A stretch of 64,000 nt of DNA. It comes from Flavobacterium lindanitolerans. GTDB taxonomy: Bacteria; Bacteroidota; Bacteroidia; Flavobacteriales; Flavobacteriaceae. The stretch spans positions 1,364,001 through 1,428,000 of the forward strand of contig NZ_PJND01000007.1 of assembly GCF_002846575.1 (NCBI RefSeq), given 5' to 3'. A program made the position numbers and the translations under genes. Positions 54,996 to 63,986 of this stretch are shown in pieces. The stretch's first letter is position 1. Each line of letters starts with the position of its first letter. Under the pieces are notes generated by a model. That model was not told where the DNA came from and ran no database searches. It saw only the letters and a list, made by a program, of their open reading frames with translations.

Positions 54996-55910
54996 TTGAA
55001 ATATCATAGCGCATTATATTTTTTATTCTTGCTGCTATTTACAGATGGCCTGGCGCAAAATCAATTTCAGGATTTTCTCAGGCCATCTGATAGTTTAAAT
55101 ATACCGCGAAGAAATGCCGTTGTTATTTCGGAAGGTGTAGCCATAACAGGAGCCTTAGTCGGATTGAGCCAATTATGGTACAATGATTATGACAAATCCG
55201 GCTTTCATTTCAAAAATGACAATGCTTCCTGGCTTCAGATGGACAAGGCCGGGCATGTTTATTCTTCTTATCATATTGGCCGTTTTGGAGCAGAACTTCT
55301 CAACTGGAGTGGTGTTTCAAAAAAGGACCAGCTAATTTACGGGGCCACCACAGGTTTTGTTTTCCTGACCGCCGTGGAAGTCCTTGACGGCTATTCTTCT
55401 GAATGGGGATTTTCGTGGGGTGATGCTGCAGCTAATGCTTCGGGAACTTTATTATATGTATCACAGGAACTGCTTTGGAACGAACAGCGAATTGTTCCTA
55501 AGTTTTCTTTTCACAGAACTCCTTATGCCAAGGCAAGACCGGAAGTGTTGGGCGCTTCTTTTTCTGAAGAAATTCTAAAAGATTATAACGGCCAGACCTA
55601 CTGGCTTTCAGCCAATATCCATTCTTTTTTTAAGGAATCAAAAATCCCAAAATGGCTCAATGTGGCTGTTGGCTATGGAGGCGAAGGAATGATTACGGCA
55701 AATGACGAATTGGTAAATACGATTTTCCTGCCCGAAAAGGAAAGAACGCGCCAATTTTATCTTAGTCTTGACGTTGATTTGACAAAAATTAATACCAATT
55801 CACATTTTTTAAAGACGCTTTTCTCTGTTTTTAATTCTGTAAAAATTCCTGCACCAACTATAGAATTCAGGGAGTTAGGCGGTATAAAGTGGCACTTCAT
55901 CTATTTTTAG
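54996..55910 (+). CDS. DUF2279 family exported protein
   Basis: 304 residues from a TTG start 2 bases after the mltG stop. The signal peptide (ALYFLFLLLFTDGLAQ) begins right at that TTG, and no in-frame ATG precedes the hydrophobic core, so TTG is preferred. The conserved part is WLQMDKAGHVYSSYHIGRFG and GFSWGDAAANASGTLLY, the DUF2279/YfiM pattern, with small-residue membrane-like segments. The C-terminus (KIPAPTIEFRELGGIKWHFI) may be a beta-barrel strand. Envelope location; function unknown. Confidence 0.72.
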   Translation: MKYHSALYFLFLLLFTDGLAQNQFQDFLRPSDSLNIPRRNAVVISEGVAITGALVGLSQLWYNDYDKSGFHFKNDNASWLQMDKAGHVYSSYHIGRFGAELLNWSGVSKKDQLIYGATTGFVFLTAVEVLDGYSSEWGFSWGDAAANASGTLLYVSQELLWNEQRIVPKFSFHRTPYAKARPEVLGASFSEEILKDYNGQTYWLSANIHSFFKESKIPKWLNVAVGYGGEGMITANDELVNTIFLPEKERTRQFYLSLDVDLTKINTNSHFLKTLFSVFNSVKIPAPTIEFRELGGIKWHFIYF

Positions 55911-55952
55911 AAAACATTAACAGGCTGATTTTCAGATTAATATTATTTGTTG

Positions 55953-55960
55953 TATATTTG
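55953..55960 (+). promoter_or_regulatory. -7 box TATATTTG of the lysozyme-like gene
   Basis: Exact TAnnTTTG 47 bases before the ATG. Confidence 0.5.
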
Positions 55961-56007
55961 CCGCGTAGAAATTTCAAGATGGTGACAGCGCTTGAGAAAT
56001 CAAATTT

Positions 56008-56649
56008 ATGTTAAGAAAGTATTATTTTTTTGGCGGACTGATACTGTCCGTTGCGTTCATTACATTAGGGTTTACCTCTAAAGAATCTGAAAAAGACTCT
56101 TGGTTTTATGTAGGAGATGATGAAGAAATCATTAGCACCGTTCCTACACTGGATGAAAGCCAATATGTCAACTTGGAACTCCCTTACACCGGGAAATCGT
56201 ACACCGGCTTTAAACAAGCCATAGCTATCCGAGAATCTCAAGGCCAATACAAATTAGTGAATCCTTTTGGATACATGGGCAAATACCAGTTTGGTATGTC
56301 GGCTCTGCGTTCTATCGGAATCAAAAGCCGAAGCGAATTCTTAAATAATCCGAGACTTCAGGAAAAAGCTTTCAAGGCGCTATTGTCCATCAACAAGGCA
56401 CAATTGTCTGCTGAAATTGAAAAATTTGAAGGAAAGATTATCAACGGTGTGAAAATTACCGAATCCGGAATTCTGGCAGCGGCACATTTAGGTGGAGCCG
56501 GTTCTGTAAAGAATTATCTGCACAGCAATGGCAAACGCAAATTTAAAGATGGTTTTGGTACCTCAATGAAGAGTTATTTTAAGCTGTTTGGCGGCTATGA
56601 CACTTCGCATATCATTCCTAATATGAATGCAAAGGTGAAGCTGAATTAA
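56008..56649 (+). CDS. Exported lysozyme-like protein
   Basis: 213 residues with an N-terminal signal or anchor (YFFGGLILSVAFITLGF). The core IAIRESQGQYKLVNPFGYMG then KYQFGMSALRSIG looks like the active-site region of lysozyme-fold transglycosylases, with E76 the candidate catalytic acid. A later ILAAAHLGGAGSVKNYL fits the helix that lines the cleft in this fold. Annotators often name homologues LysM peptidoglycan-binding, though no LysM repeat is visible here. Probable periplasmic peptidoglycan cleavage. It stands alone with promoter and terminator. Confidence 0.65.
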   Translation: MLRKYYFFGGLILSVAFITLGFTSKESEKDSWFYVGDDEEIISTVPTLDESQYVNLELPYTGKSYTGFKQAIAIRESQGQYKLVNPFGYMGKYQFGMSALRSIGIKSRSEFLNNPRLQEKAFKALLSINKAQLSAEIEKFEGKIINGVKITESGILAAAHLGGAGSVKNYLHSNGKRKFKDGFGTSMKSYFKLFGGYDTSHIIPNMNAKVKLN

Positions 56650-56664
56650 AAGCTTACAGAAAAT

Positions 56665-56696
56665 AAAAAAGGAAGATGAAAGTCTTCCTTTTTTTA
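56665..56696. terminator. Bidirectional terminator, lysozyme-like gene and methylase
   Basis: AAAAAGGAAGA, loop TGAAAG, TCTTCCTTTTT between convergent genes. Confidence 0.88.
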
Positions 56697-56709
56697 TGCT
56701 AATAATTTT

Positions 56710-57426
56710 CTAATTGATTTTGTGGATGATAAAAATGCAAGGTCTGTTATGCAGGTCTGTTTTTGTCTTTTTCCAGTCGGCCACTCTCAGAGTCTTGATG
56801 TACTCTGTAGGTAACGTAATATCGCACGCAATGCATAATAAAGTGTTGCTTTGCAATGTCTGGAGCAGGTCTTCCAGAAGTTTGTTATTTCTGTAAGGTG
56901 TTTCTATAAAAAGCTGTGACTGGTTTTTATCGTAGGACAGTTTTTCCAGGCTTTTTAAAGCCGATTTTTTTTCCGATTTGTCAATAGGGAGATAGCCGTT
57001 AAAGGCAAAGCTCTGTCCGTTCATTCCCGAACCCATAAGAGCCAATAGGATGGAGGAAGGGCCTACTAACGGCACAACCTGAATTCCTCTTTCATGTGCA
57101 ATCTTGACGATTACAGCACCCGGGTCTGCAACTCCGGGGCATCCGGCTTCAGACATTAATCCTACATTAATTCCCTGTAGGCAGGGTTTAATCATCTGTT
57201 CGTATTCGCGACTGTCAGTATGTTTGTTAAGCAGGCTTATTTTTAAATCCGGCTGTTTTTTTTCAGGGTGTATAGCCTTTATGGATTTTCGGGCTGTTTT
57301 TTCGTTTTCGACAATATAGTAGTCAATGAAATCAATGGCTCTTTTCACGGTTTGCGGCAATACGTCCATCGGGTCGCTTTCGCCAAGCGTGGTCGGAATC
57401 AGGTATAGTTTTCCTAAGACTTTCAT
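56710..57426 (-). CDS. RsmI-family SAM-dependent methyltransferase
   Basis: 238 residues of the tetrapyrrole methylase fold: GKLYLIPTTLGE, VGLMSEAGCPGVADPGAVIV, VPLVGPSSILLALMGSGMNG and QLFIETPYRNNKLLEDLL. These match RsmI, which 2'-O-methylates C1402 of 16S rRNA, but the protein is shorter than E. coli RsmI, and Bacteroidota often have two such proteins. The exact target is therefore uncertain. Its ATG overlaps the stop of the phosphatase gene by 4 bases. Confidence 0.8.
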   Translation of the reverse strand: MKVLGKLYLIPTTLGESDPMDVLPQTVKRAIDFIDYYIVENEKTARKSIKAIHPEKKQPDLKISLLNKHTDSREYEQMIKPCLQGINVGLMSEAGCPGVADPGAVIVKIAHERGIQVVPLVGPSSILLALMGSGMNGQSFAFNGYLPIDKSEKKSALKSLEKLSYDKNQSQLFIETPYRNNKLLEDLLQTLQSNTLLCIACDITLPTEYIKTLRVADWKKTKTDLHNRPCIFIIHKIN

Positions 57427-57890
57427 TGGTGTTTTGCTTTGAGTTTATCGGCTATGATTTCACAAACTTCGTCCAACATTCCATAAACATTTGAAAATCC
57501 GTCTTCCAATCCAAAATAAGGATCCGGAACATCTACATTTTCACCCGGGAAAAGTTCGTTAAGAATCAGGCTGACTTTTGATTTTGCTTCTGCATTCGGA
57601 GCCAAACGCATCACATCCTTATAATTGGAATTGTCCATTACAAAAATATAATCGTTGGTCTCAAAATCTGTGGCGGTAAACAGTCTTCCTCTTTGTCTTG
57701 AAATATCGAGTCCGTTTGATTTGGCTACGGCTATTGATCGGGAATCGGGTTGCCTGCCTATATGCCAGTCACCGGTACCTGCAGAATCTACAACAAATCT
57801 GTCGCGCGGAAGTTTGGACTGCAGGATTCCTTCTGCCAATGGTGAACGGCAGATGTTTCCGAGACAGACCATCAATATTTTTACGGGCAT
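57423..57890 (-). CDS. Low-molecular-weight protein tyrosine phosphatase
   Basis: 155 residues. The P-loop C-x5-R-S is MVCLGNICRSPLAEG, with catalytic C9 and R15; the general-acid loop is VPDPYFGLEDGF. Cytoplasmic. The 4-base overlap with the methylase, and the position directly after dnaA, are a compact minus-strand arrangement. Substrate unknown; a polysaccharide-export phosphatase role is possible but no such genes are nearby. Confidence 0.92.
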   Translation of the reverse strand: MPVKILMVCLGNICRSPLAEGILQSKLPRDRFVVDSAGTGDWHIGRQPDSRSIAVAKSNGLDISRQRGRLFTATDFETNDYIFVMDNSNYKDVMRLAPNAEAKSKVSLILNELFPGENVDVPDPYFGLEDGFSNVYGMLDEVCEIIADKLKAKHQ

Positions 57891-57944
57891 AATTTTAAAA
57901 GATGTTAGTTATCAGAATTCAGGCTTCGGGAAGTTTCCGGATTC

Positions 57945-59372
57945 TTATAAAGATAATTTCTTGTTGATATCGTCTACAAATTTTTTGAACTGCTTGTCTG
58001 TTGAAACCAGGTTGTCAACAGTTTTGCACGCGTGAAGCACGGTTGCATGGTCACGGTCTCCAATTTGTGAGCCAATATTGGCCAAAGAAGCTTTGGTGTA
58101 TTTTTTAGCAAAGAACATGGCCAGCTGTCTTGCCTGTACCACATGTCGCTTTCTTGTTTTTGACTGAAGCATATCCAAATCTAGCTGGAAATAATCCGAC
58201 ACGACTTTTTGGATATAGTCGATTGAGATTTCGCGTTTTACGTTTTTCACGAATTTTTCTACAATCTGCTTGGCAAGATCCAGGGTTACTTCTTTTTTGT
58301 TGAAAGAAGATTGTGCAATCAATGAAATGATAGCTCCTTCGAGTTCGCGTACGTTTGTCTTGATGTTTCGGGCAACATATTCTATGATTTCTTCCGGAAC
58401 TTCAACTCCATCACGATAAAGGATGTTCTTTAAGATGGAAATTCTTGTTTCGTAATCTGGCTGATGCAATTCTGCAGAAAGTCCCCACTTAAAACGGGAA
58501 AGCAATCTTTGCTCAATATCCTGCATGTCAACAGGAGCCTTGTCAGAAGTAAGGATTACCTGTTTTCCGTTTTGGTGCAGGTAATTGAATATATGGAAAA
58601 ATACATCCTGTGTTCCTGTTTTTCCGGATAAGAACTGTACGTCGTCAATAATAAGGACATCTATTAATTGGTAAAAATGGATGAAATCGTTACGCGTATT
58701 TTTCTTTACGGAATCAATATACTGCTGCGTGAATATTTCGGCAGAAATATAAAGTACGGTTTTTTCAGGGTATTTGTCTTTTATTTCGACACCTATTGCG
58801 TGTGCCAGGTGGGTTTTACCCAAACCAACACCGCCAAAAATCAACAAAGGATTAAAGGAAGTACCGCCTGGTTTATTGGCAACGGCCATACCTGCTGAAC
58901 GGGCCAATCGGTTGGAATCACCTTCCAGAAAGTTGTCAAAACTATAATTGGCATTCAGTTGGGATTCGATTTTGACGTTCCTGATTCCCGGAATAACAAA
59001 AGGATTCTTCAGTTCAGGATTTTTATTTTGTAACGGAACATCAACATCCTGTGCTTTTACAGGTTGGCGGTGCGCACTAGGCAATTGTTCCGTAAACGGT
59101 TGTTTATTGCCATAAGTGTTTTCCATTTTAATTTTATAGAGTAACTTTGCGTTTTTTCCAAGTTCTTTTGTCAACGCAACTTTTAATAATTTAACATAGT
59201 GTTCCTCCAACCATTCATAGAAGAATTTACTAGGAACCTGGATGTATAAAGCATTGTCTGTTAGCTCAACCGATTTAATAGGTTCAAACCAAGTTTTGTA
59301 TGCCTGATCTTGAATGTTGTCCTTTATAAAAGAGAGACAGTTTTCCCATACCGATTGCGCAGTTTTGTTCAT
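57945..59372 (-). CDS. dnaA: Chromosomal replication initiator protein DnaA
   Basis: 475 residues. Domain I (1-85), a short linker, then the AAA+ domain with Walker A GGVGLGKTHLAHAIG and Walker B LIIDDVQFLSG, and the DNA-binding domain IV with KASLANIGSQIGDRDHATVL. Opens the origin. No clear group of TTATNCACA boxes is visible by eye in the flanking gaps (57891-57944 and 59373-59574), so the origin may lie elsewhere or use diverged boxes. Confidence 0.97.
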   Translation of the reverse strand: MNKTAQSVWENCLSFIKDNIQDQAYKTWFEPIKSVELTDNALYIQVPSKFFYEWLEEHYVKLLKVALTKELGKNAKLLYKIKMENTYGNKQPFTEQLPSAHRQPVKAQDVDVPLQNKNPELKNPFVIPGIRNVKIESQLNANYSFDNFLEGDSNRLARSAGMAVANKPGGTSFNPLLIFGGVGLGKTHLAHAIGVEIKDKYPEKTVLYISAEIFTQQYIDSVKKNTRNDFIHFYQLIDVLIIDDVQFLSGKTGTQDVFFHIFNYLHQNGKQVILTSDKAPVDMQDIEQRLLSRFKWGLSAELHQPDYETRISILKNILYRDGVEVPEEIIEYVARNIKTNVRELEGAIISLIAQSSFNKKEVTLDLAKQIVEKFVKNVKREISIDYIQKVVSDYFQLDLDMLQSKTRKRHVVQARQLAMFFAKKYTKASLANIGSQIGDRDHATVLHACKTVDNLVSTDKQFKKFVDDINKKLSL

Positions 59373-59574
59373 ATTATCCTGATAAATTATTATGTTTTTA
59401 AAGTTATTCCTACAAAAGAAAAAGAGCCTCTTTCGTAACTTCTTTGGGAGAACAAATATGTGACAAAAATCTGTAAAAAAAAATTAATTACATGTTGATT
59501 TTGTAAAAATATTGTTGTAAGTACACAGTAAAAATACATTGACTTAACCTTAAATTTAAATTACAAAAAAAGGT

Positions 59575-59985
59575 ATGCGGGAATATGAGTTTAAAGTAAG
59601 AGTTCGTTATGCTGAAACGGACCAAATGGGGGTTGTTTATCATGGAAATTATGCCCAATATTTCGAGATGGGGCGTGTGGAATGGCTCAGAAATCTAGGG
59701 GTTTCTTATAAATGGATGGAAGAAAACGGAATTATGCTTCCCGTAGTTTCACTTTCTATGAACTATAAAAAACCGGCTCGATATGACGACCTGATTCGTG
59801 TAAAAACTATCTTTAAAAGCCAGACGTCTGTCAAGATAGAATTCGACTACGAAATTTATAATGAAAAGAATGAGTTATTAACAATCGGTAATTCGGTGTT
59901 AGTATTTGTTGACATGAAAACCGGACGTCCAACGCTTCCTCCGGACTATATTGTTGAGAAGCTTTTAGCGCTTGAGGAAGAATAA
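59575..59985 (+). CDS. Acyl-CoA thioesterase (YbgC/4-hydroxybenzoyl-CoA thioesterase family)
   Basis: 136 residues, single hot-dog domain. The active-site segment is VRYAETDQMGVVYHGNYAQY with the catalytic-type Asp, followed by the helix FEMGRVEWLRNLG. Hydrolyses acyl-CoA; substrate unknown. It is divergent from dnaA across about 200 bases and convergent with yigZ. No Tol-Pal genes accompany it, so it is not the tol-cluster ybgC. Confidence 0.9.
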   Translation: MREYEFKVRVRYAETDQMGVVYHGNYAQYFEMGRVEWLRNLGVSYKWMEENGIMLPVVSLSMNYKKPARYDDLIRVKTIFKSQTSVKIEFDYEIYNEKNELLTIGNSVLVFVDMKTGRPTLPPDYIVEKLLALEEE

Positions 59986-59999
59986 TATCAAATCGGTAT

Positions 60000-60611
60000 T
60001 TATTCTTTCAATTTGATGCCGATTTCATATAAATTAGAAAAAATGTCGAATACCATTTCGGCATTTTTTTTTCGGGTTTTTATTTCAATCTCGCAGCTCA
60101 TTTCCATTTTTTGTGAAACGATATCCAGATTTTTTTCCTTGATGACCCGCATTACCTTATTCATGTTTTTGTAGTCAAAAGAAATCAGGTAATGGATGTC
60201 AATTGTTTTTTCTACAATTTCTGAAGCTTCCAGCGCCATTTGTGCCGCAGCCCTGTAGGCAACAATCAATCCGCCAACGCCCAATTTGATTCCTCCAAAA
60301 TAACGAACAACCACAACCAGTACGTTTGTGATTTCAAACGATTGAATTTGTCCATAAATGGGCATGCCGGCACTATTGCTGGGTTCGCCGTCATCGTTAG
60401 CCCTGAAATGTATTTTTTCTGTTCCAATCTGGAACGCATAACACCAATGTCTGGCAGAGTGATGCTGCTTGCGCAGGCTGTCCAGGATTTCTTTGGCTTC
60501 CTCTTCAGAGGAAATTGGGAATGCATAACCGAAAAATTTGCTGTTTTTTTCTTTGTATAAGACTTCTTCCGAAAGAAAATCAAGCGTTCTGTAAGTATCT
60601 TTTACTTCCAA
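60000..60611 (-). CDS. YigZ/IMPACT family protein
   Basis: 203 residues. The UPF0029 N-terminal domain holds RANDDGEPSNSAGMPIYGQI and VVVVRYFGGIKLGVGGLIVA, and the C-terminal ferredoxin-like part (DUF1949) starts near residue 135. Family linked to translation regulation (IMPACT in eukaryotes), with no settled bacterial role. It lies 3 bases after the HAD gene in a minus-strand operon ribD-HAD-yigZ. Confidence 0.88.
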   Translation of the reverse strand: MEVKDTYRTLDFLSEEVLYKEKNSKFFGYAFPISSEEEAKEILDSLRKQHHSARHWCYAFQIGTEKIHFRANDDGEPSNSAGMPIYGQIQSFEITNVLVVVVRYFGGIKLGVGGLIVAYRAAAQMALEASEIVEKTIDIHYLISFDYKNMNKVMRVIKEKNLDIVSQKMEMSCEIEIKTRKKNAEMVFDIFSNLYEIGIKLKE

Positions 60612-60614
60612 GAT

Positions 60615-61223
60615 TTATAATGAAATAATTTTTTTGTCGAACATATCTACAACATCTTCTTCGCCAACTTTTAAGTTCCATACCTGAAACCCGAGGCTTT
60701 CGGCAACATCTGTATTGTCTTTCCGGTCGTCAACAAATAAAGTGCGTTTGGGTGATAATTCGTGTTTGTTGATAATATAGTTAAAGGCTTCCGGTTCCGG
60801 TTTGCGCTGTCCGATTTCAAACGAAAAATAAACTTTCTCGAAGCATTGGTAAAAATCCCGGCTGAATGATTCGCCAACAATATGTTCAAATTGCTCCACA
60901 TGGATGGAATCGGTATTGCTTAGCAAAAATAAACGGTAATTGTGCGAAAGCTTTTGGAGAAATTCCAATCGGTATAAGGGAAAATCCAAAAGCACTTTGT
61001 TCCAGGCATTTTTGATTTCTTCCAGCGAAGCATTAGGAATATGGCTTTGGATTCCTTTCAGGAAAGCTTCTTCTTTGATGTTTCCCTTTTCGAATTTATA
61101 GTTCAATTTGTCCAGTTCCTCTGTCCATTCTTTTAATCCCAATGATTTCAACGCCTTTTGCATGGCTTCGAAATCCAGATTGATAAAAATATCTCCAAAA
61201 TCGAAAATTATTGTATTAATCAT
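60615..61223 (-). CDS. HAD-superfamily hydrolase (YihX-like)
   Basis: 202 residues. Motif I is IIFDFGDIFINLD: the usual second Asp is replaced by Gly (DFG), as in the YihX/FDLGNV-type subgroup. Motif II is LLSNTDS; motif III and IV appear in GQRKPEPEAFNYII and TLFVDDRKDN. A small alpha-helical cap lies between. Probable sugar- or nucleotide-phosphate phosphatase. It overlaps ribD by 8 bases. A role in the riboflavin pathway's missing dephosphorylation step is possible by context only. Confidence 0.85.
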   Translation of the reverse strand: MINTIIFDFGDIFINLDFEAMQKALKSLGLKEWTEELDKLNYKFEKGNIKEEAFLKGIQSHIPNASLEEIKNAWNKVLLDFPLYRLEFLQKLSHNYRLFLLSNTDSIHVEQFEHIVGESFSRDFYQCFEKVYFSFEIGQRKPEPEAFNYIINKHELSPKRTLFVDDRKDNTDVAESLGFQVWNLKVGEEDVVDMFDKKIISL

Positions 61224-62259
61224 GGCTTTTGAAAATTAAAAGTTCGTCATTCAGGATGTTTTTCCTGTCTATCAATTCTCCTTTAAATTTTGGAGCCGCC
61301 GTTCCTGAAACCAATGAAATGGCTCCTTTAAAGACTCTGGCTTCATCCCAAAGTCCTGCATCTATAAAAGTTTGCAATGTCATTTTGCCGCCTTCGATAA
61401 TCACGGACTGAATATCGTTCTTGTACAAAATTTTCAAAATAGAATCGGGGAGGCTACTATCAAAGATAGTATTTTCAAAAATAATATTTTCAGAATTTGT
61501 CGTTTTTTCCTGTTCGGTAATGATAACCGTTTTGGACGTATTGTCTTTGACGGCATAGTGATTTGGGATTTTTCCGGTTCTGTCCAATACAATTCGGATA
61601 GGGTTATTGCCTTTCCAATCGCGGGAATTTAACTTCGGATTATCGTCCAATACAGTTTGTGTTCCTGCTAAAATAGCTTGTTCTTCGGTTCGCCATTTAT
61701 GGACTAATTGTCGGGAATAGGTATTGGTAATCCATACCGGTTTTTGTTCGTCCCGGGTGTCCGGACTTAAAAAACCGTCGGCGCTTTCAGCCCATTTTAA
61801 AATAATATAGGGCCTTTTCTTTTGGTGAAATGTAAAGAAACGCTTGTTCAGTTCGTTGCATTCCTTTTCCAAAATGCCAACCGTTATGTTCCTGCCGGCT
61901 TCTTTCAGTTTCCTGATTCCGTTTCCGGATACTTTTGCAAATGGGTCAATTGTTCCTATGACAATATTGGGGATCTTTTGCTGTATAATCAGGTCGCAAC
62001 AAGGAGGCGTTTTTCCAAAATGGCTGCAGGGTTCCAGGCTGACGTAAATGGTTGCTTTTTCGAGCAGTGATTTGTCTTTTACAGAATTGACCGCATTGAC
62101 TTCGGCATGGGGTTCTCCGGCTTTTTTGTGCCAGCCTTCGCCTATGATTTTATTGTCATATACGATAACGCTCCCTACCAAAGGATTCGGATAAGTTGTT
62201 CCAAGTCCGTTTTTGGCAAGCTCAATGCATCGTAATATGTATTTTTCGTGTATCTTCAC
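61216..62259 (-). CDS. ribD: Bifunctional riboflavin deaminase/reductase RibD
   Basis: 347 residues. The deaminase zinc motif is PHAEVNAVNS with EPCSHFGKTPPCCDLII; the reductase domain has ILKWAESADGFLSPD, HKWRTEEQAILAGTQTVLDD and VIIEGGKMTLQTFIDAGLWD. Catalyses the second and third steps of riboflavin synthesis. First gene of the operon with the HAD hydrolase. No FMN riboswitch is recognisable in the short upstream gap. Confidence 0.95.
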   Translation of the reverse strand: MKIHEKYILRCIELAKNGLGTTYPNPLVGSVIVYDNKIIGEGWHKKAGEPHAEVNAVNSVKDKSLLEKATIYVSLEPCSHFGKTPPCCDLIIQQKIPNIVIGTIDPFAKVSGNGIRKLKEAGRNITVGILEKECNELNKRFFTFHQKKRPYIILKWAESADGFLSPDTRDEQKPVWITNTYSRQLVHKWRTEEQAILAGTQTVLDDNPKLNSRDWKGNNPIRIVLDRTGKIPNHYAVKDNTSKTVIITEQEKTTNSENIIFENTIFDSSLPDSILKILYKNDIQSVIIEGGKMTLQTFIDAGLWDEARVFKGAISLVSGTAAPKFKGELIDRKNILNDELLIFKSHD

Positions 62260-62309
62260 GGAACAAAAATAAGCTAAAATTTTTAGGGCTTGAAATCCAG
62301 AATCTGAAA

Positions 62310-63119
62310 ATGAAAAGAATACTATTCCCTTTTTTCGCCTTTTTTATATTGTTTTCCTGTAAGAAAGCAGAAGTGGTAGAACAGGAAAAAACCGTTGATA
62401 CGGTTAATGTTCCGGTGGTAGAAAAAGAAACTCCGGGGGAGATGCCTGCTGATGAAGCTGATTTCAAAAACGATTTTGATATTTTAAGGGCTACAAGTTA
62501 TCGCACCTGGGAGAATGAAAATCCGGCCACTTCCTTGACTAAAAATTGGGCGGATTTGTATGAGAAGAATGGCAGGTTTTATTTGGGGAAAGCTGATTTT
62601 AAGATAGAAAATGGCTATGACGAATGTGCAGGCGATTCTACCAGAATTATCAACTCTGCCACAAAAACGCTTCTTTTTATTGACTTGCCGGAATTAAAAT
62701 CAGGGGAAATCAAATCATTGAAAATGGACAGGAATAAGATTTGGCCAAACGAAAAAATAACACTTACTTTTAATGGCACGGAATATGTTTTGAGAGGAGA
62801 AGGAGAGGTGCTGGCATCTGAAAAAGTGATTAATGATGACGGGAAAGAAGAGTTTTTCCAGAATGTGAAAAACTACAAATTGTATATTTCTACGAAAAAT
62901 ACTCCCGAAAAGCTACTTTTACAGGAGGCTTCGTTTAACGATACTTTTGTTGAATTACTTTTTGCGGGCGATATTGACCGCGATGGCAAATTGGATTTTA
63001 TTTTTGGGGCCAATAGGGATTATGAAGAGGAAAGAGTAATTTTGTTCCTTTCTTCCAAAGCCGAACCAGGAAGCAATGTCAAAAAAGTTGCTGAAATTGC
63101 TATCCAGTTCGATTGCTAA
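62310..63119 (+). CDS. Lipoprotein of unknown function
   Basis: 269 residues from ATG 62310: lipoprotein signal KRILFPFFAFFILFSCKKAE with Cys at residue 17. The mature part is acidic and includes DIDRDGKLDFIFGANRDYEE, an Asp-rich EF-hand-like calcium loop in the FG-GAP/VCBS style. The longer start at 62196 overlaps ribD on the opposite strand and lacks signal features. No family recognised beyond that. It lies 21 bases before prmC, perhaps co-transcribed. Confidence 0.7.
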   Translation: MKRILFPFFAFFILFSCKKAEVVEQEKTVDTVNVPVVEKETPGEMPADEADFKNDFDILRATSYRTWENENPATSLTKNWADLYEKNGRFYLGKADFKIENGYDECAGDSTRIINSATKTLLFIDLPELKSGEIKSLKMDRNKIWPNEKITLTFNGTEYVLRGEGEVLASEKVINDDGKEEFFQNVKNYKLYISTKNTPEKLLLQEASFNDTFVELLFAGDIDRDGKLDFIFGANRDYEEERVILFLSSKAEPGSNVKKVAEIAIQFDC

Positions 63120-63140
63120 ATCTGCAAAAACCAATCAAAA

Positions 63141-63986
63141 ATGTTAGCCAAAGATTACCGGAATCGTTTTATACAAAAGCTGGCACCTCTGTATGATGTG
63201 CTTGAAGCAGAAAGTTTTTTCTATATACTCCTAGAAGATTTTTACCAAATGAAACGTATTGACCTGGCGTTGCAACCTGATTTTGTTTTTACAGACCAGG
63301 AAATCAGCAGGTGGAATCTGGTTTTGGAAAAGCTCGAAAAAGAAATTCCGATACAATATATTTTGGGTAAGGCCCATTTCTACGGACTCGAATTTGAAGT
63401 CAATGAAAATACATTAATACCGAGGCCAGAAACCGAAGAATTGGTGGAATGGATTGTCAAAAAGAACGAATTCAAAGGAAAAATCAAAATTCTGGATATA
63501 GGAACAGGTAGTGGCTGTATAGCGATTTCACTGGCGAAAAATCTTCCCGATGCCGAAGTTTTTGCCATTGATGTTTCTGAAAAAGCTTTGGAAACGGCAA
63601 AAAAAAATGCCTTTACTAATGAAGTCAATGTTGTTTTTATGCAAAGGGATATACTAAAAACTGAAGATTTGGAACAGGATTTTGACCTTATTGTTTCCAA
63701 TCCGCCTTATGTGAGAAACCTTGAAAAGGACGAAATCAAAAAGAATGTTTTGGAGTATGAACCCCATCTGGCTTTGTTTGTGGAAGATGATGATGCCTTG
63801 CTTTTTTACAGAAAGATTTCTGAACTGGCACAGAAAAACCTAAAAGAAAACGGAACGCTGTATTTTGAAATTAATCAATACCTGGGGACTGAAATGATTG
63901 ATTTGTTAGAAGCGAAAAACTTTAACGAAATCGAATTAAGAAAAGATATTTATGGTAATGACAGGATGATTTTCGGAAAAAAATAG
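63141..63986 (+). CDS. prmC: Release factor glutamine methyltransferase PrmC
   Basis: 281 residues. The SAM motif is ILDIGTGSGCIAISLAKN and the catalytic NPPY is in IVSNPPYVRNLEKDE; the N-terminal helical domain includes PIQYILGKAHFYGLEF and TLIPRPETEELVEWIV, all typical of PrmC/HemK. Methylates the GGQ glutamine of RF1 and RF2. The gene is complete and ends 14 bases before the window end. Confidence 0.95.
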   Translation: MLAKDYRNRFIQKLAPLYDVLEAESFFYILLEDFYQMKRIDLALQPDFVFTDQEISRWNLVLEKLEKEIPIQYILGKAHFYGLEFEVNENTLIPRPETEELVEWIVKKNEFKGKIKILDIGTGSGCIAISLAKNLPDAEVFAIDVSEKALETAKKNAFTNEVNVVFMQRDILKTEDLEQDFDLIVSNPPYVRNLEKDEIKKNVLEYEPHLALFVEDDDALLFYRKISELAQKNLKENGTLYFEINQYLGTEMIDLLEAKNFNEIELRKDIYGNDRMIFGKK

